Source: CALJTV01 sp034435835 (lineage in GTDB: Bacteria; Chloroflexota; Dehalococcoidia; GIF9; UBA5629). Taken from it: a stretch of 64,000 nucleotides of DNA. The stretch lies in assembly GCA_034435835.1 (NCBI GenBank), contig DAOTWF010000017.1, forward strand, positions 124,001 to 188,000, in the 5' to 3' direction. Below, piece after piece: positions 9,205 through 18,153 of this stretch. The notes beneath the pieces are model-generated. The model ran no database searches, had not been told where the DNA came from, and saw only the letters and a list, made by a program, of their open reading frames with translations. Positions within the stretch are counted from its first letter, which is position 1. Each line of letters begins with the position of its first letter. The translations under genes were made by a program, and so were the position numbers.

Positions 9205-9210
9205 ATTATA
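9205..9210 (-). promoter_or_regulatory. -10 element for rpsO-pnp
   Basis: The minus strand reads a perfect TATAAT here, about 36 bases before the rpsO TTG. No good -35 is seen at 16-18 bases. Confidence 0.5.
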
Positions 9211-9261
9211 ACACACGCCAGAAAACAATGCACCACGCTTTAGCCACGGGGACGCATGGAG

Positions 9262-9267
9262 TATAAT
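9262..9267 (+). promoter_or_regulatory. -10 element for dnaX
   Basis: Perfect TATAAT ending ten bases before the ATG at 9277. Transcription would begin about 9274, giving an almost leaderless message. It favours 9277 over the upstream in-frame ATG at 9256, which precedes the motif. No clear -35. Confidence 0.45.
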
Positions 9268-9276
9268 AAAGAGCAA

Positions 9277-10875
9277 ATGGCCTCTCAGGTTTTCTACCGC
9301 AAATGGCGCCCCCAGAGGCTCTCCGAGATAGTGGGGCAGGAACACGTGACCACAACCCTCAAGCATGCCATCGCCAGCGGACATATTGCCCATGCCTATC
9401 TCTTCTGTGGGCCACGGGGTACCGGCAAGACCAGCACCGGACGCATCCTAGCTAAAGCAATAAACTGCCTTCAGCCCGAGGATGGCGAGCCGTGCAACAA
9501 TTGCACTGTCTGCACTGCGATCAATCAGAACAGCCTGCCCGATGTCATCGAGATAGATGCTGCCAGCCACCGCGGCATCGACGAAATCCGTTCCTTAAGG
9601 GAGAAGGTGAATTACGCTCCCAGTATAGCCAGGTACAAAGTCTATATCATAGACGAAGTACATATGATAACAAAAGAGGCGTCCAACGCGTTCCTTAAGA
9701 CCCTGGAGGAGCCTCCGGAACACGTAAAGTTTGTCCTGGCAACCACCGAGCCCCACAAAGTCCTGCCCACCATTATGTCGCGCTGCCAGCGCTTTGATTT
9801 CCGCCGTCTCTCCAGCGCAGCGCTGAGCACCAAACTTGAGCTCATCTGTCAGAAAGAAGGCATTGAAATCGAACCCCAAGCATTAGCCCTGCTCGCCCGC
9901 TCCACCGCTGGCAGCCTGCGCGATGCTGAAAACCTGCTGGAACAACTTGCCATTTACTACGGGCGTAAGATAGGGCTCGATCAGGTCAGGGATCTGCTGG
10001 GCATCTCCGGTGACCCGCGCATCAAGGAGCTGGCAAAGCACATCATAGACAGAAATGTCACCGCAGGGCTGAAGACTATAAACAGCGTCGCCAGCGATGG
10101 CATAGACCTGCGCCAGTTTGCTCGCGAGCTTGTGGACTATCTGCGCCGGTTGCTGCTGGTAAAATCCGGAGCTGACGAAGCGGTGGACGCCGCCACCGAT
10201 GACCTCGCCGAGATGAAATCGCTGACCTCTCCTATTAGCCTGGAATACCTGGCTTCAGCGGTGAAGCGCTTCAGCGAGATTGACCTGCGTTTGGACAACT
10301 ATTCGCCGCTGCCCCTGGAGCTGGCGCTGGTCGATTGCAGCCTGTTCAGTGCTACCCCAGCCGCACCCGGGACAGCAGCCAAGGTCGCCGAGGAAAAACA
10401 GCCGGTGCTAGCATCCGCCAGAAAAACGTCCGAGGCTGAGCCGGCACCACCACCAGCGCCGCTACAGACGCATCCCCGCAGCCCATCGCCGGAGATAAAG
10501 TCTTCGCCGGAGCTGGATCACATCCGCAGCCACTGGAAAGAGTTCATACAGGCGCTCCGTGGCGAGGGTTCCAGCGGCAATCTCGACGCCTTCCTGCGCA
10601 GCGCCTGCGAGCCCATCGCTGTGGAGGACGATACCCTGGTCCTGGGCTTTTACTGGGAAATGCACAGGTCGAAAATCGATGACCTCAAGTACAAACACCT
10701 GGTGGAGAAAAAACTGAAGGAGGTGTTCGGGCGACCCTACAGGTTGCGCTGCGTCCTCACCCCCAAGAGTGCCAAAGCTTACTCCAGACAAGAGGCAAAC
10801 ATCCCCCTGGTGAGGGCTGCCCTAGAAAGGGGAGCGACATTCGTAGACGAAGAAACGGAAACAGGAGGCAAATGA
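9277..10875 (+). CDS. dnaX: DNA polymerase III subunit gamma/tau
   Basis: 532 residues; clamp-loader ATPase of the replisome. Residues 1-12 match the usual family start (MASQVFYRKWRP), so I prefer ATG 9277; an ATG at 9256 would add seven residues. Walker A GPRGTGKTST is near residue 46, a zinc-binding Cys cluster (CLQPEDGEPCNNCTVC) is near 65-80, and VYIIDEVHMI is Walker B. A Pro/Ala-rich linker (about 370-420) leads to a C-terminal tau-like domain. Its stop overlaps the ybaB ATG by 4 bases. The dnaX-ybaB-recR-recO order groups replication and recombination functions. Confidence 0.96.
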   Translation: MASQVFYRKWRPQRLSEIVGQEHVTTTLKHAIASGHIAHAYLFCGPRGTGKTSTGRILAKAINCLQPEDGEPCNNCTVCTAINQNSLPDVIEIDAASHRGIDEIRSLREKVNYAPSIARYKVYIIDEVHMITKEASNAFLKTLEEPPEHVKFVLATTEPHKVLPTIMSRCQRFDFRRLSSAALSTKLELICQKEGIEIEPQALALLARSTAGSLRDAENLLEQLAIYYGRKIGLDQVRDLLGISGDPRIKELAKHIIDRNVTAGLKTINSVASDGIDLRQFARELVDYLRRLLLVKSGADEAVDAATDDLAEMKSLTSPISLEYLASAVKRFSEIDLRLDNYSPLPLELALVDCSLFSATPAAPGTAAKVAEEKQPVLASARKTSEAEPAPPPAPLQTHPRSPSPEIKSSPELDHIRSHWKEFIQALRGEGSSGNLDAFLRSACEPIAVEDDTLVLGFYWEMHRSKIDDLKYKHLVEKKLKEVFGRPYRLRCVLTPKSAKAYSRQEANIPLVRAALERGATFVDEETETGGK

Positions 10876-11177
10876 ACAAGTTTTTCTTGAAACAGGCGCA
10901 GGAATTGCAGGCAAAGTTGGCCAAGGCACAGCAGGAGCTGGCAGAGATGACCACCGAAGCCACCTCGGGCGGCGGAGCCGTCAGGGTGGTCATCGATGGT
11001 CAGCAGAGAGTCCGTTCGGTAGACATTTCGCCCGAAGTGGTAAATGCCGAAGATGTGGAACTTCTCGAGGACATGGTGTTGACCGCGGTCAACGAAGCTA
11101 TTCGAAAATCACAGGAAATGGCTGCCAGCCACCTGAGCAGCTTGACCGGTGGCTTGAAAATGCCGGGGCTGCCCTGA
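10872..11177 (+). CDS. ybaB: YbaB/EbfC family nucleoid-associated protein
   Basis: 101-residue small DNA-binding protein, typically a dimer found between dnaX and recR, exactly as here. The N-terminal half is a Gln/Lys-rich coiled helix (KQAQELQAKLAKAQQELAEM), followed by the conserved beta region with a Gly-rich GGGAVRVVIDG and VRSVDISPEVV. ATGA overlap with dnaX shows coupling. Normal length. Confidence 0.94.
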   Translation: MNKFFLKQAQELQAKLAKAQQELAEMTTEATSGGGAVRVVIDGQQRVRSVDISPEVVNAEDVELLEDMVLTAVNEAIRKSQEMAASHLSSLTGGLKMPGLP

Positions 11178-11190
11178 GGAGGCAACGCCG

Positions 11191-11799
11191 TTGAGTGGTA
11201 CTTCCTACGCGGCTGAGCCCATAGCCAGGCTCATCGAGGAACTGAACAGGCTGCCGGGCATAGGTCCCAAAAGTGCCCAGCGGCTCACCTTCTACCTGCT
11301 AAGGGCGCCGGCAGAACAGGTTGAGGCGCTGGCTGAAGCCATAAAGGCACTCAAGGAGAGGCTGCGGCTGTGTTCCATCTGCCTCAATATCACCGATTCC
11401 GACCCCTGTACTATTTGCAGCGACCTGGAGCGTGACCGCACACAAATATGTGTGGTCGAAGAGCCTATAGACATACTCCCTCTGGAGCGGACGAGAAAGT
11501 ACCGGGGTCTGTACCATGTTCTCCACGGCGTCATTGCGCCCAGCGAAGGCATCGGTCCCGAGGAGCTCAAAATCAAGGAACTGCTCACCCGTCTAAAAAA
11601 TAGCCAGGTTGCCGAGGTGATCCTGGCTACCAATCCCAATCTTGAAGGAGAAGCCACCGCCATGTACCTGCAGCGGCTGATAGCACCGCTGGGGATAAAG
11701 GTCACCCGACTTGCCCGCGGACTGCCCTACGGCGGCGACCTGGAATATGCCGATGACGTCACCTTAAGTCGCGCCCTCGAAGGCAGACAAGAAATGTGA
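11191..11799 (+). CDS. recR: recombination mediator RecR
   Basis: 202 residues. RecR works with RecO (next gene) and RecF to load RecA at gaps. It has the N-terminal helix-hairpin-helix (LNRLPGIGPKSAQRL), a four-cysteine zinc finger (CSICLNITDSDPCTIC, about 57-72) and a Toprim domain starting ICVVEEPIDI. The TTG start at 11191 is chosen because AGGAGG sits at 11178-11183. Confidence 0.96.
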   Translation: MSGTSYAAEPIARLIEELNRLPGIGPKSAQRLTFYLLRAPAEQVEALAEAIKALKERLRLCSICLNITDSDPCTICSDLERDRTQICVVEEPIDILPLERTRKYRGLYHVLHGVIAPSEGIGPEELKIKELLTRLKNSQVAEVILATNPNLEGEATAMYLQRLIAPLGIKVTRLARGLPYGGDLEYADDVTLSRALEGRQEM

Positions 11800-11814
11800 G
11801 CCTTTTAGACAGCG

Positions 11815-12600
11815 ATGCCGTCTCCCAGGGTATACCAGACAGAAGCCATCATCATCAGGCGGACCAACTTGGGGGAAGCTGACAGGATACTCACCCTGTA
11901 CACGCGTGACCTGGGCAAGATAAGGGCGGTGGCTAAAGGGGTGCGCCGTCCCCAGAGCAAACTGGGGGGACACGTGGAACTGCTCACCTGTAGCCGCCTA
12001 ATGCTCGCCCGGGGCCGCAGTCTGGACATCATCACTCAGGCGCAGACCATCGCCAACTTCCTGCCCCTAAAGGATGACCTGGAACGTGCCGCCAGCGGTC
12101 TCTACGTGGCTGAACTGGTCGATGCCTTCACCGCAGAACGTGCCGAAGACCCAGCCCTCTTCGACTTGCTTGTGGACATCCTCGCCCATTTGGCACAGTC
12201 CCCCCGCACCGACATCGTGCTGCGCTACGCTGAACTGCAACTGCTATCACAGGCGGGCTATCGCCCTGAGCTCCAGCGCTGTGGCAACTGCAAAGCGCCG
12301 CTGCAGCCGCGCGCCAACTTCTTCAGCCCCAGCCACGGTGGAGTGCTTTGTCACATTTGCGGTTACCATGAGCCGCGGGCACACCCCCTGTCCCTCAACG
12401 CCCTGAAGGTGCTCCGTTTCTGGCAGAGCTGCGACTTCGCCACCGCTGAAAAGGTGAAACTGGACAGGGAGCTTGCTCTTGAACTGGAGACGGTGCTGCA
12501 AGAATACATCCGCTTCCTGCTGGAAAGAGAGCTGAAATCGGTCACCTGGCTGGAAAGGCTAAAGCACCTGCCGCACAAACCGTCCCCACGCCCAAGCTAG
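11815..12600 (+). CDS. recO: DNA repair protein RecO
   Basis: 261 residues. RecO binds SSB and single-stranded DNA and anneals strands. It has an N-terminal OB fold (YQTEAIIIRRTNLGEADRIL) and a helical C-terminal part with a four-Cys zinc site (CGNCKAPL ... CHICGY, about 160-183). It starts 15 bases after recR and completes the dnaX-ybaB-recR-recO run. Confidence 0.94.
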   Translation: MPSPRVYQTEAIIIRRTNLGEADRILTLYTRDLGKIRAVAKGVRRPQSKLGGHVELLTCSRLMLARGRSLDIITQAQTIANFLPLKDDLERAASGLYVAELVDAFTAERAEDPALFDLLVDILAHLAQSPRTDIVLRYAELQLLSQAGYRPELQRCGNCKAPLQPRANFFSPSHGGVLCHICGYHEPRAHPLSLNALKVLRFWQSCDFATAEKVKLDRELALELETVLQEYIRFLLERELKSVTWLERLKHLPHKPSPRPS

Positions 12601-12635
12601 GAAACCGGGGACATGCCTGACACCACTGGAACCGC

Positions 12636-15600
12636 TTAACGGCTGGAAAGTGCCTTGGACACCTCTGTCACCAGTTTAGAGGCATCGAACGGCTTCACCA
12701 GATAAGGTGCGCCGGTACGGGTGAGGAACTCCCGTGTGCTTTCCCCCATGACATCCCCGGTGATAAACAGCGTCCGCTTGGTGAGCGAGGGGACCAGCCT
12801 CCTTAACCTGCGGTAAAGCTCTACCCCGCTGGTGCCCGGCATCTTGATGTCGAGCAGCAAAAGCTGGTAACGTCCGCTTCGCACCTTTTCCAGCGCTTCC
12901 TCAGCGCCGCCAGCCGTATCCACGTCACAGCCCTCCGCCCTCAGCACCTCTGACACGAAATCCCTGACCACAGCTTCATCGTCCACCACCAGTATCCTGG
13001 CTTTACCCAGGCGGAGGCGGGCGCGGGCTTTGGCTGGGGTAACCTTTTCCTCAGCAGCCAGCGCAGTCTCCACCGGCAGCTCGATGAAAAAGGTCGCCCC
13101 CTTGCCCGGCTGGCTCTCCGCCCATATTCTTCCCTTATGCTCGGTTATTATCCCGTGGCATATGCTCAAGCCCAGCCCGGTGCCCGCACCCACCTCAGCG
13201 GTGGTGAAAAACGGCTCGAATATCCTCTCCAGGTGCTCAGGGGCAATCCCCGGGCCATTGTCCTTGAAGGATATTCTGATAACGGAGTCCAACGCTTCGG
13301 TCTTCACCACCAGCCTGCCCTTCCTCGGCACCCGTTTCACCGCCGTCTCAGCGTTTATGATAATGTTCAGGAACACCTGCTGTAACTGACCGGGGTCAGC
13401 CACTGTGGCAGGAAGGTTGGGAGCAAGCCGAGTGGTGACGGTTATGTTGCTTGTCTCCAGATGGTAGGCTCTGAGTCGCAGCACAGCCTCGATAACCTCA
13501 TTGATATTCACCAGCCTCCGCTCCGGCCTGTACTGGCGGGCGAAGGTCAGCAGCCTCCTCAAAATGCTGGCTACCCGCTGGGCACTCTCGTTTATCACCT
13601 CGAGAGCCGCCCTCATATCCTCTGGCACGTCCTTTCTCGCCAGCAGCAACTGGGCATAACCCATCACGCCGGTGAGCGGGTTATTTATTTCGTGGGCAAT
13701 TCCCGATGCCATCTCGCCCACAGAAGCCAGCCTGGCGGCGAGGTGCGCCCGCCTCTCCAGCTCCCTCCTCTCCTCCTCCGCCTGCATCCGCTCAGTAATA
13801 TCCCGCCCAACGCCGCGGAAGCCGACGACTTCGCCTTTCTCGTTGCGCAGCGGTAAAGCAACAAGCTCACCAAAGCCGGTGCTGCCATCTTTGCGCACCA
13901 CCCTGAAGATGACGCCCTTCTGCGGTCGCCCCGTCCGGTACACCTCATTGAAAACTTTGAACACCTTTTTCCAGTCTTCTTGGGCTACCAGCATGCGGTA
14001 GTTATTGCCCAGTAGCTCCTCACTGGAGTAGCCCGTGACGCGGCACATGGCATCGTTGACAAAGGTGAAATCACCGGCGATATCCAGCTCGAAATAGCTG
14101 TCCTCCATCTCATCAAGGACGGTGCGGAACCTTTCTTCCGACCTCCTTAAAGCCTCCTCCATCCGCCTGCGCTCGGTGACGTCCCGGGCAACGCCACGGA
14201 AACCGATGATCTCGCCTTTTTCATTACGCCGCGGCAGCACGCTGTACTCAACGTCGACCCTCCTGCCGTCCTTGGCGATCTGTACAGCGTGAAGCGACCT
14301 CAAGGGCTGCCCGGTGCGGTATACCTGGTTAAATGACCGAAAGACCTCTTCCCTGCCCTCTTCCGGTGTGTAATTGCGGTAGTTCAACCCCATCAGCTCT
14401 TCCGGCGAGTAGCCGAGCCGCCGCGCCAGGGCATCGTTGAAGAAGACCAGGTTGCCGCGCAGGTCTGTCTCGTAGTAACCTTCGTCCACCTCCTCGAGAA
14501 CCGTGCGGTACCGTCGCTCCGACTCGATGAGCATGTCCTCCAACCGTTTCTGTTCGGTGACGTCCTCCATGAGTACAAGCAGCGCCGGCTTCCCGTCCCA
14601 GGTGATGTTGACCGCATTGAACAGAACCCACCTGATGCCGCCGTCCTTTAATACCACCCTTAACGGGTAGTAGCGCGGCTGCCTTTCGCCTCTGAGCCAG
14701 CCCTGGAACCGCCTCTTCGCCTTATCTAAATCCTCGGGATGGAAGAAAGCCCAGACTGACATCTCTCGCAACTCTTCCATACCGTAGCCGCTGATACGCA
14801 GCACCCTGTGGTTGGCGAACACCACATTATCGCCCTGCACCACCACAATGCCTTCGGTAGCATTGTCCACCAGGGTTCGGTACCTTTCCTCCGACCGCTT
14901 CAGCGCCTCCTCCATCTCCATCTGCTCGGTGACATCGGTCATGAGGGATAACACGGCAGGCTTCCCCTCCCAGGTTATCATCGCAGTGTTGGTCACCACC
15001 CACCGTATGCCACCGTCTTTAAGAACCACCCTTAAAGGGTACCACCGGGAAAGTCTTTCTCCGCGGAGCCAGCGACGGAACCTGTCCAGAGCTTTCTCCC
15101 TGTCCTCGGGATGGAAGATGTCGAAGGAGCCCATCGCCATCATCTCTTCCAGCGTATAGCCGCTCATCCTCAAAGCCCGGCGGTTGGCATAGACTATCCT
15201 GCGGTTCCGGGAGACGGTGATGCTCTCGGCGGCGTTTTCCACCACGGTGCGGTACCTCTCCTCACTCCTGCGGAGTTCCTCCTCGACTGTATGCCGTGCT
15301 TCCTCAGTTTCAAGGCTGTGCAGGGCAAAGGCGATGTCTGCCGCCACCTCCTCAAGTAGCCCTTCCTCCTCCCCTTTACTGGCGATGCCCCGGGGGGCAG
15401 ACACCATCATCACCCCGTACGCCTTCCCGCCATATGCCAGGCGCACGCTCATCCCGATGCCATCGCCACACCTGTGCTCCAGCGGACAGCCCCGGCAGAC
15501 GCCCCCAGCAGCTTCGATCACCAGGGCATCGGTCGCCTCCAGCGCCTTTCTGGCGCAGGGCGGGAGCTCGCCCTTCTCCAGCACCCGCTTCAGCCGGGCG

Positions 15601-15920
15601 AAGCCCCTGCCCAGACCGGCCTGGGAAGAAGCCACGAATTTCCCTGCCTCGTCGAACAGGACGACCCAGGCGCTGCTATAGCCGCGGTTCCTTACCAGGT
15701 TGTGGCACACCCCCCTGAGGAGCTGGTTCCGGTCAGCCCCGCGGGCGATGAGCTGGTTGATATTACGGATGGCACGGAGCACCCTGTTCAGACGGCGCAG
15801 CCTCTCCTCCATCGCCCCTTCAGTCTTCATCCGCGCCTCCAGAGCCGCCACCCTCCGCCTCATCGCTTCCAGTTCAGCCACAAGCTCCTCTTTCGTCTTC
15901 TCGGAATTTTTTCTAGCCAT
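12636..15920 (-). CDS. hybrid sensor histidine kinase: GAF, 4x PAS, HisKA, HATPase, REC
   Basis: 1094-residue soluble kinase with no membrane segment. Order: N-terminal coiled coil (5-45); GAF-like domain (about 50-205) containing CRGCPLEHRC, a possible metal or cluster site; four PAS domains (about 215-335, 335-455, 460-580, 585-705); HisKA with the phospho-histidine in GIAHEINNPLTG; HATPase with NINAE-like N box, DNGPGI and GTGLGLS; C-terminal receiver (about 970-1090) with phospho-acceptor aspartate in LLLLDIKMPG. No output domain, so it likely signals to a separate partner. A close relative is at 52324. The ligand is unknown; intracellular redox or metabolite sensing is inferred from the cytosolic PAS/GAF layout. 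Confidence 0.92.
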   Translation of the reverse strand: MARKNSEKTKEELVAELEAMRRRVAALEARMKTEGAMEERLRRLNRVLRAIRNINQLIARGADRNQLLRGVCHNLVRNRGYSSAWVVLFDEAGKFVASSQAGLGRGFARLKRVLEKGELPPCARKALEATDALVIEAAGGVCRGCPLEHRCGDGIGMSVRLAYGGKAYGVMMVSAPRGIASKGEEEGLLEEVAADIAFALHSLETEEARHTVEEELRRSEERYRTVVENAAESITVSRNRRIVYANRRALRMSGYTLEEMMAMGSFDIFHPEDREKALDRFRRWLRGERLSRWYPLRVVLKDGGIRWVVTNTAMITWEGKPAVLSLMTDVTEQMEMEEALKRSEERYRTLVDNATEGIVVVQGDNVVFANHRVLRISGYGMEELREMSVWAFFHPEDLDKAKRRFQGWLRGERQPRYYPLRVVLKDGGIRWVLFNAVNITWDGKPALLVLMEDVTEQKRLEDMLIESERRYRTVLEEVDEGYYETDLRGNLVFFNDALARRLGYSPEELMGLNYRNYTPEEGREEVFRSFNQVYRTGQPLRSLHAVQIAKDGRRVDVEYSVLPRRNEKGEIIGFRGVARDVTERRRMEEALRRSEERFRTVLDEMEDSYFELDIAGDFTFVNDAMCRVTGYSSEELLGNNYRMLVAQEDWKKVFKVFNEVYRTGRPQKGVIFRVVRKDGSTGFGELVALPLRNEKGEVVGFRGVGRDITERMQAEEERRELERRAHLAARLASVGEMASGIAHEINNPLTGVMGYAQLLLARKDVPEDMRAALEVINESAQRVASILRRLLTFARQYRPERRLVNINEVIEAVLRLRAYHLETSNITVTTRLAPNLPATVADPGQLQQVFLNIIINAETAVKRVPRKGRLVVKTEALDSVIRISFKDNGPGIAPEHLERIFEPFFTTAEVGAGTGLGLSICHGIITEHKGRIWAESQPGKGATFFIELPVETALAAEEKVTPAKARARLRLGKARILVVDDEAVVRDFVSEVLRAEGCDVDTAGGAEEALEKVRSGRYQLLLLDIKMPGTSGVELYRRLRRLVPSLTKRTLFITGDVMGESTREFLTRTGAPYLVKPFDASKLVTEVSKALSSR

Positions 15921-16133
15921 CGTCGATCCCTGCTCTTAAATTAGTAAATTCCCACCTAGTCTTTGTACTCTTTTTAATCGCATATGTCAAGCTGATTTTG
16001 GGGTCAACAGGATGGTACTTTTGGTGCACTCTTGTTGAAACGCCGCCGCGCGGGCATCTATAATGCGCGGTGATGAGCCAGGTTTCAGCCATACGGTCGG
16101 TCGCCTGCAGGGAAAAAGCGTCAGGAGGTGACA
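15921..16133. other. divergent intergenic region, kinase / hydrolase
   Basis: About 210 bases between divergent genes. It holds a plus-strand promoter (16035-16064) and a perfect AGGAGGTGA ribosome site (16123-16131) for the hydrolase. No small gene is evident. Confidence 0.5.
16035..16064 (+). promoter_or_regulatory. sigma-70-type promoter for alpha/beta hydrolase
   Basis: TTGAAA at 16035-16040, 18-base spacer, TATAAT at 16059-16064. Predicted start about 16071, giving a leader of roughly 60 bases. Confidence 0.6.
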
Positions 16134-16940
16134 ATGAAGGTAAAGGCTAACGGCATTTCGGTGTACTGCGAGATCAAGGGAAAGGGGGATAATCTGGTGC
16201 TGATCCACGGGGCGGGTGATAACCTGAATATGTGGTACCACCAGGTACCTGTGTTTTCCCGAAATTATCGGGTTATCACCTACGACGTCAGGGGTTCAGG
16301 GAAGAGCGATAGCCCCGAAGGGGAATACACCATATCCCTATTTGCCGAGGACGCCTATCAGTTGATGAAGGCACTGAAGGTATCGGGGGCTTATTTCCTG
16401 GGTTATTCAATGGGCGGGCGCATCGCCCTGCAACTATCGCTGGAGCACCCCGAGATGGTGAAGGCGCTGGTGCTTGCCAACAGCTCTGTAGGGCTTCTGC
16501 CGCCCACACCGGAGGCCATTGAGCGGCGCAAGGCAATAATTGAGCTTCTGCAGAAGAAGGACATGAAGACCTTTGCCGAGATGATGACCACAGCCGCCTT
16601 CTCCCCTGACTTCAAATCGCGAAACCCTGTTGAATTTGAGCGGTACAAGAAGGTCAAGATGCGGAACAAGCCCGAGGGCATCGCCCGCCTTATGGGCTCG
16701 CTGGCTGCACCCCCATCCCCACCAGACCTATCGAAAGTGAAATGTCCCACCTTGCTCATAGTGGGCGAACACGACTTCTACATGGGGGTAGAACAGGGGA
16801 GGCAAGCCCAACAAGCAATAGCCGGCGCTGAGCTGGTCGTCCTGCCCACCGGCCACGCCGCTGCCATCGAAGCTCCGGAAAGATTTAACGCCGCGGTGCT
16901 TGACTTCCTCTCCAGGGTGAGACCCGCACCACATACCTGA
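16134..16940 (+). CDS. alpha/beta hydrolase
   Basis: 268 residues. Catalytic triad candidates are the nucleophile serine in GYSMGG, an aspartate in VGEHDF and a histidine in PTGHAAAIEAPERF; the oxyanion region is HGAGDN near the N-terminus. ATG at 16134 is chosen because the in-frame GTG at 16128 lies inside the AGGAGGTGA ribosome site. Substrate unknown. It is separated from the ferredoxin cluster by about 100 bases containing a second promoter, so it is probably an independent unit. Confidence 0.85.
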   Translation: MKVKANGISVYCEIKGKGDNLVLIHGAGDNLNMWYHQVPVFSRNYRVITYDVRGSGKSDSPEGEYTISLFAEDAYQLMKALKVSGAYFLGYSMGGRIALQLSLEHPEMVKALVLANSSVGLLPPTPEAIERRKAIIELLQKKDMKTFAEMMTTAAFSPDFKSRNPVEFERYKKVKMRNKPEGIARLMGSLAAPPSPPDLSKVKCPTLLIVGEHDFYMGVEQGRQAQQAIAGAELVVLPTGHAAAIEAPERFNAAVLDFLSRVRPAPHT

Positions 16941-16964
16941 GCGCACCCGCAGACCTAGAGCCTA

Positions 16965-16982
16965 GGTCAACTTGTTTTGACC
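16965..16982. promoter_or_regulatory. inverted repeat (candidate operator) overlapping the ferredoxin -35
   Basis: GGTCAA-CTTGTT-TTGACC is a perfect 6-6-6 inverted repeat whose right arm is also the promoter -35 hexamer. A dimeric repressor bound here would block RNA polymerase. Confidence 0.5.
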
Positions 16983-17006
16983 GCCGCCCATCTTTTAGGA
17001 TAGACT
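16977..17006 (+). promoter_or_regulatory. promoter of the ferredoxin cluster
   Basis: TTGACC at 16977-16982, 18-base spacer, TAGACT at 17001-17006. Predicted start about 17013; AGGAGG follows at 17028-17033. Confidence 0.5.
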
Positions 17007-17040
17007 TTCGGCATACTGCAGCCAAAAAGGAGGGGTGAAA

Positions 17041-17877
17041 ATGTGCATCTGGTGCGAAAAATATGCCGATGGCTACCAGAGGTGGTACTTCAACCCGGCA
17101 AACTATGCCCGCAAACTCTACAAAATCAGGAAAGAGGAGGCTGAAGCTGCCGGCGCTGAAGGCAGCCCCATGGCAGCCGGTGGCATGTCGCTGCTGACAG
17201 AGGAGTTTCTCCAGGCATGGGACAAAAAGGACTATGCCACTGTAGACAAAATAAAGCAGGACATCGAGCGGCTGTCATGGGCAGCACACTTCGGACAGGT
17301 GGTCACCCTTGAGGACACCCTGAAGGTTATCGACCTGATCTACCCCATCGCCATCATGACCTGCCTCTGCCGGCGCTCAATGCTGGGCTTGCCCGATGAG
17401 GAAAACTTCACCTGCATCGGCATGGGCTCAGGGATGTACAAGTGGGAACGGTGGCCCAATACCTACCGCGGCGGCGTCCAGTTCCTCACGCCCGACGAAG
17501 CCAAGGACATCGTTACCAGACTGAACAAGAGGGGGCTGGTGCAGACCCTGTTCACCTTCGGCACACCGTATATCGGCGGCATCTGTAACTGCGACTACCC
17601 TGACTGCTCTGCCATCAGGACGACGCTGGACTTCGGCATCAGGACGCTGTGGAAGGGGCACCACGTAGCTCAGGTGGACCGCGACCTCTGCAATGGCTGC
17701 GCCTCCTGTATCCACCGTTGCCAGTTCAAAGCGCTCAGTTTCTCGGCTTCCCAGCAAAAAGCCTACATAGACCAGTTCCAGTGCTTCGGCTGCGGGCTCT
17801 GCATCACCGAATGTCCCCCGGAAGCCATAACCCTGGTGGAGCGAGCCAGCCTGCCAGCGCTGGCAAACGTATGGTAA
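17041..17877 (+). CDS. Cys-rich 2x[4Fe-4S] ferredoxin-domain protein, unknown function
   Basis: 278 residues. The C-terminal end is a bacterial-type two-cluster ferredoxin: CNGCASCIHRC (about 217-227) and CFGCGLCITEC (about 247-257). The roughly 210-residue N-terminal part is unfamiliar but has further cysteines: C2 and C5 (MCIWC), CLC (about 109-111), one near 123, and CNCDYPDC (about 182-189), which could hold an extra cluster or metal. Start ATG 17041 is preferred because the in-frame GTG at 17035 sits beside the AGGAGG. Three small genes follow closely, two of them Cys-rich. Electron transfer is supported; substrate and pathway are not recognisable. Confidence 0.75.
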   Translation: MCIWCEKYADGYQRWYFNPANYARKLYKIRKEEAEAAGAEGSPMAAGGMSLLTEEFLQAWDKKDYATVDKIKQDIERLSWAAHFGQVVTLEDTLKVIDLIYPIAIMTCLCRRSMLGLPDEENFTCIGMGSGMYKWERWPNTYRGGVQFLTPDEAKDIVTRLNKRGLVQTLFTFGTPYIGGICNCDYPDCSAIRTTLDFGIRTLWKGHHVAQVDRDLCNGCASCIHRCQFKALSFSASQQKAYIDQFQCFGCGLCITECPPEAITLVERASLPALANVW

Positions 17878-17898
17878 CCACAGAGGAGGTGTGCCGCT

Positions 17899-18153
17899 AT
17901 GCTACCAAAAATTATCGTCGATGATAATAAATGCAGTAACCCGCTCTCCTGCCGCAAGTGCCTCCTTGCTTGCCCCATGCATGCCCTGGGACTGGGCACC
18001 AAGGTGGGACCGAAGAAGTTCCAAGAGATACCGCCAGAGCAGTTCCGGGTTGCCGGGGTGCGTCTGGAGAGGTGCACCGTGTGCAGGGACTGCGTTAAAG
18101 TATGCCCCAGCGGTGCCATTCAGGTATTTTGTGACGGAGGTGCTGGAAAATGA
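17899..18153 (+). CDS. small 2x[4Fe-4S] ferredoxin
   Basis: 84 residues. Two cluster motifs: CSNPLSCRKCLLACP, with five residues between the first two cysteines instead of the usual two, and CTVCRDCVKVCPSGAI. The insertion in the first motif may shift its redox potential. It starts 21 bases after the larger ferredoxin protein and its stop overlaps the next start (ATGA), so it is an operon member and likely redox partner. Confidence 0.8.
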   Translation: MLPKIIVDDNKCSNPLSCRKCLLACPMHALGLGTKVGPKKFQEIPPEQFRVAGVRLERCTVCRDCVKVCPSGAIQVFCDGGAGK

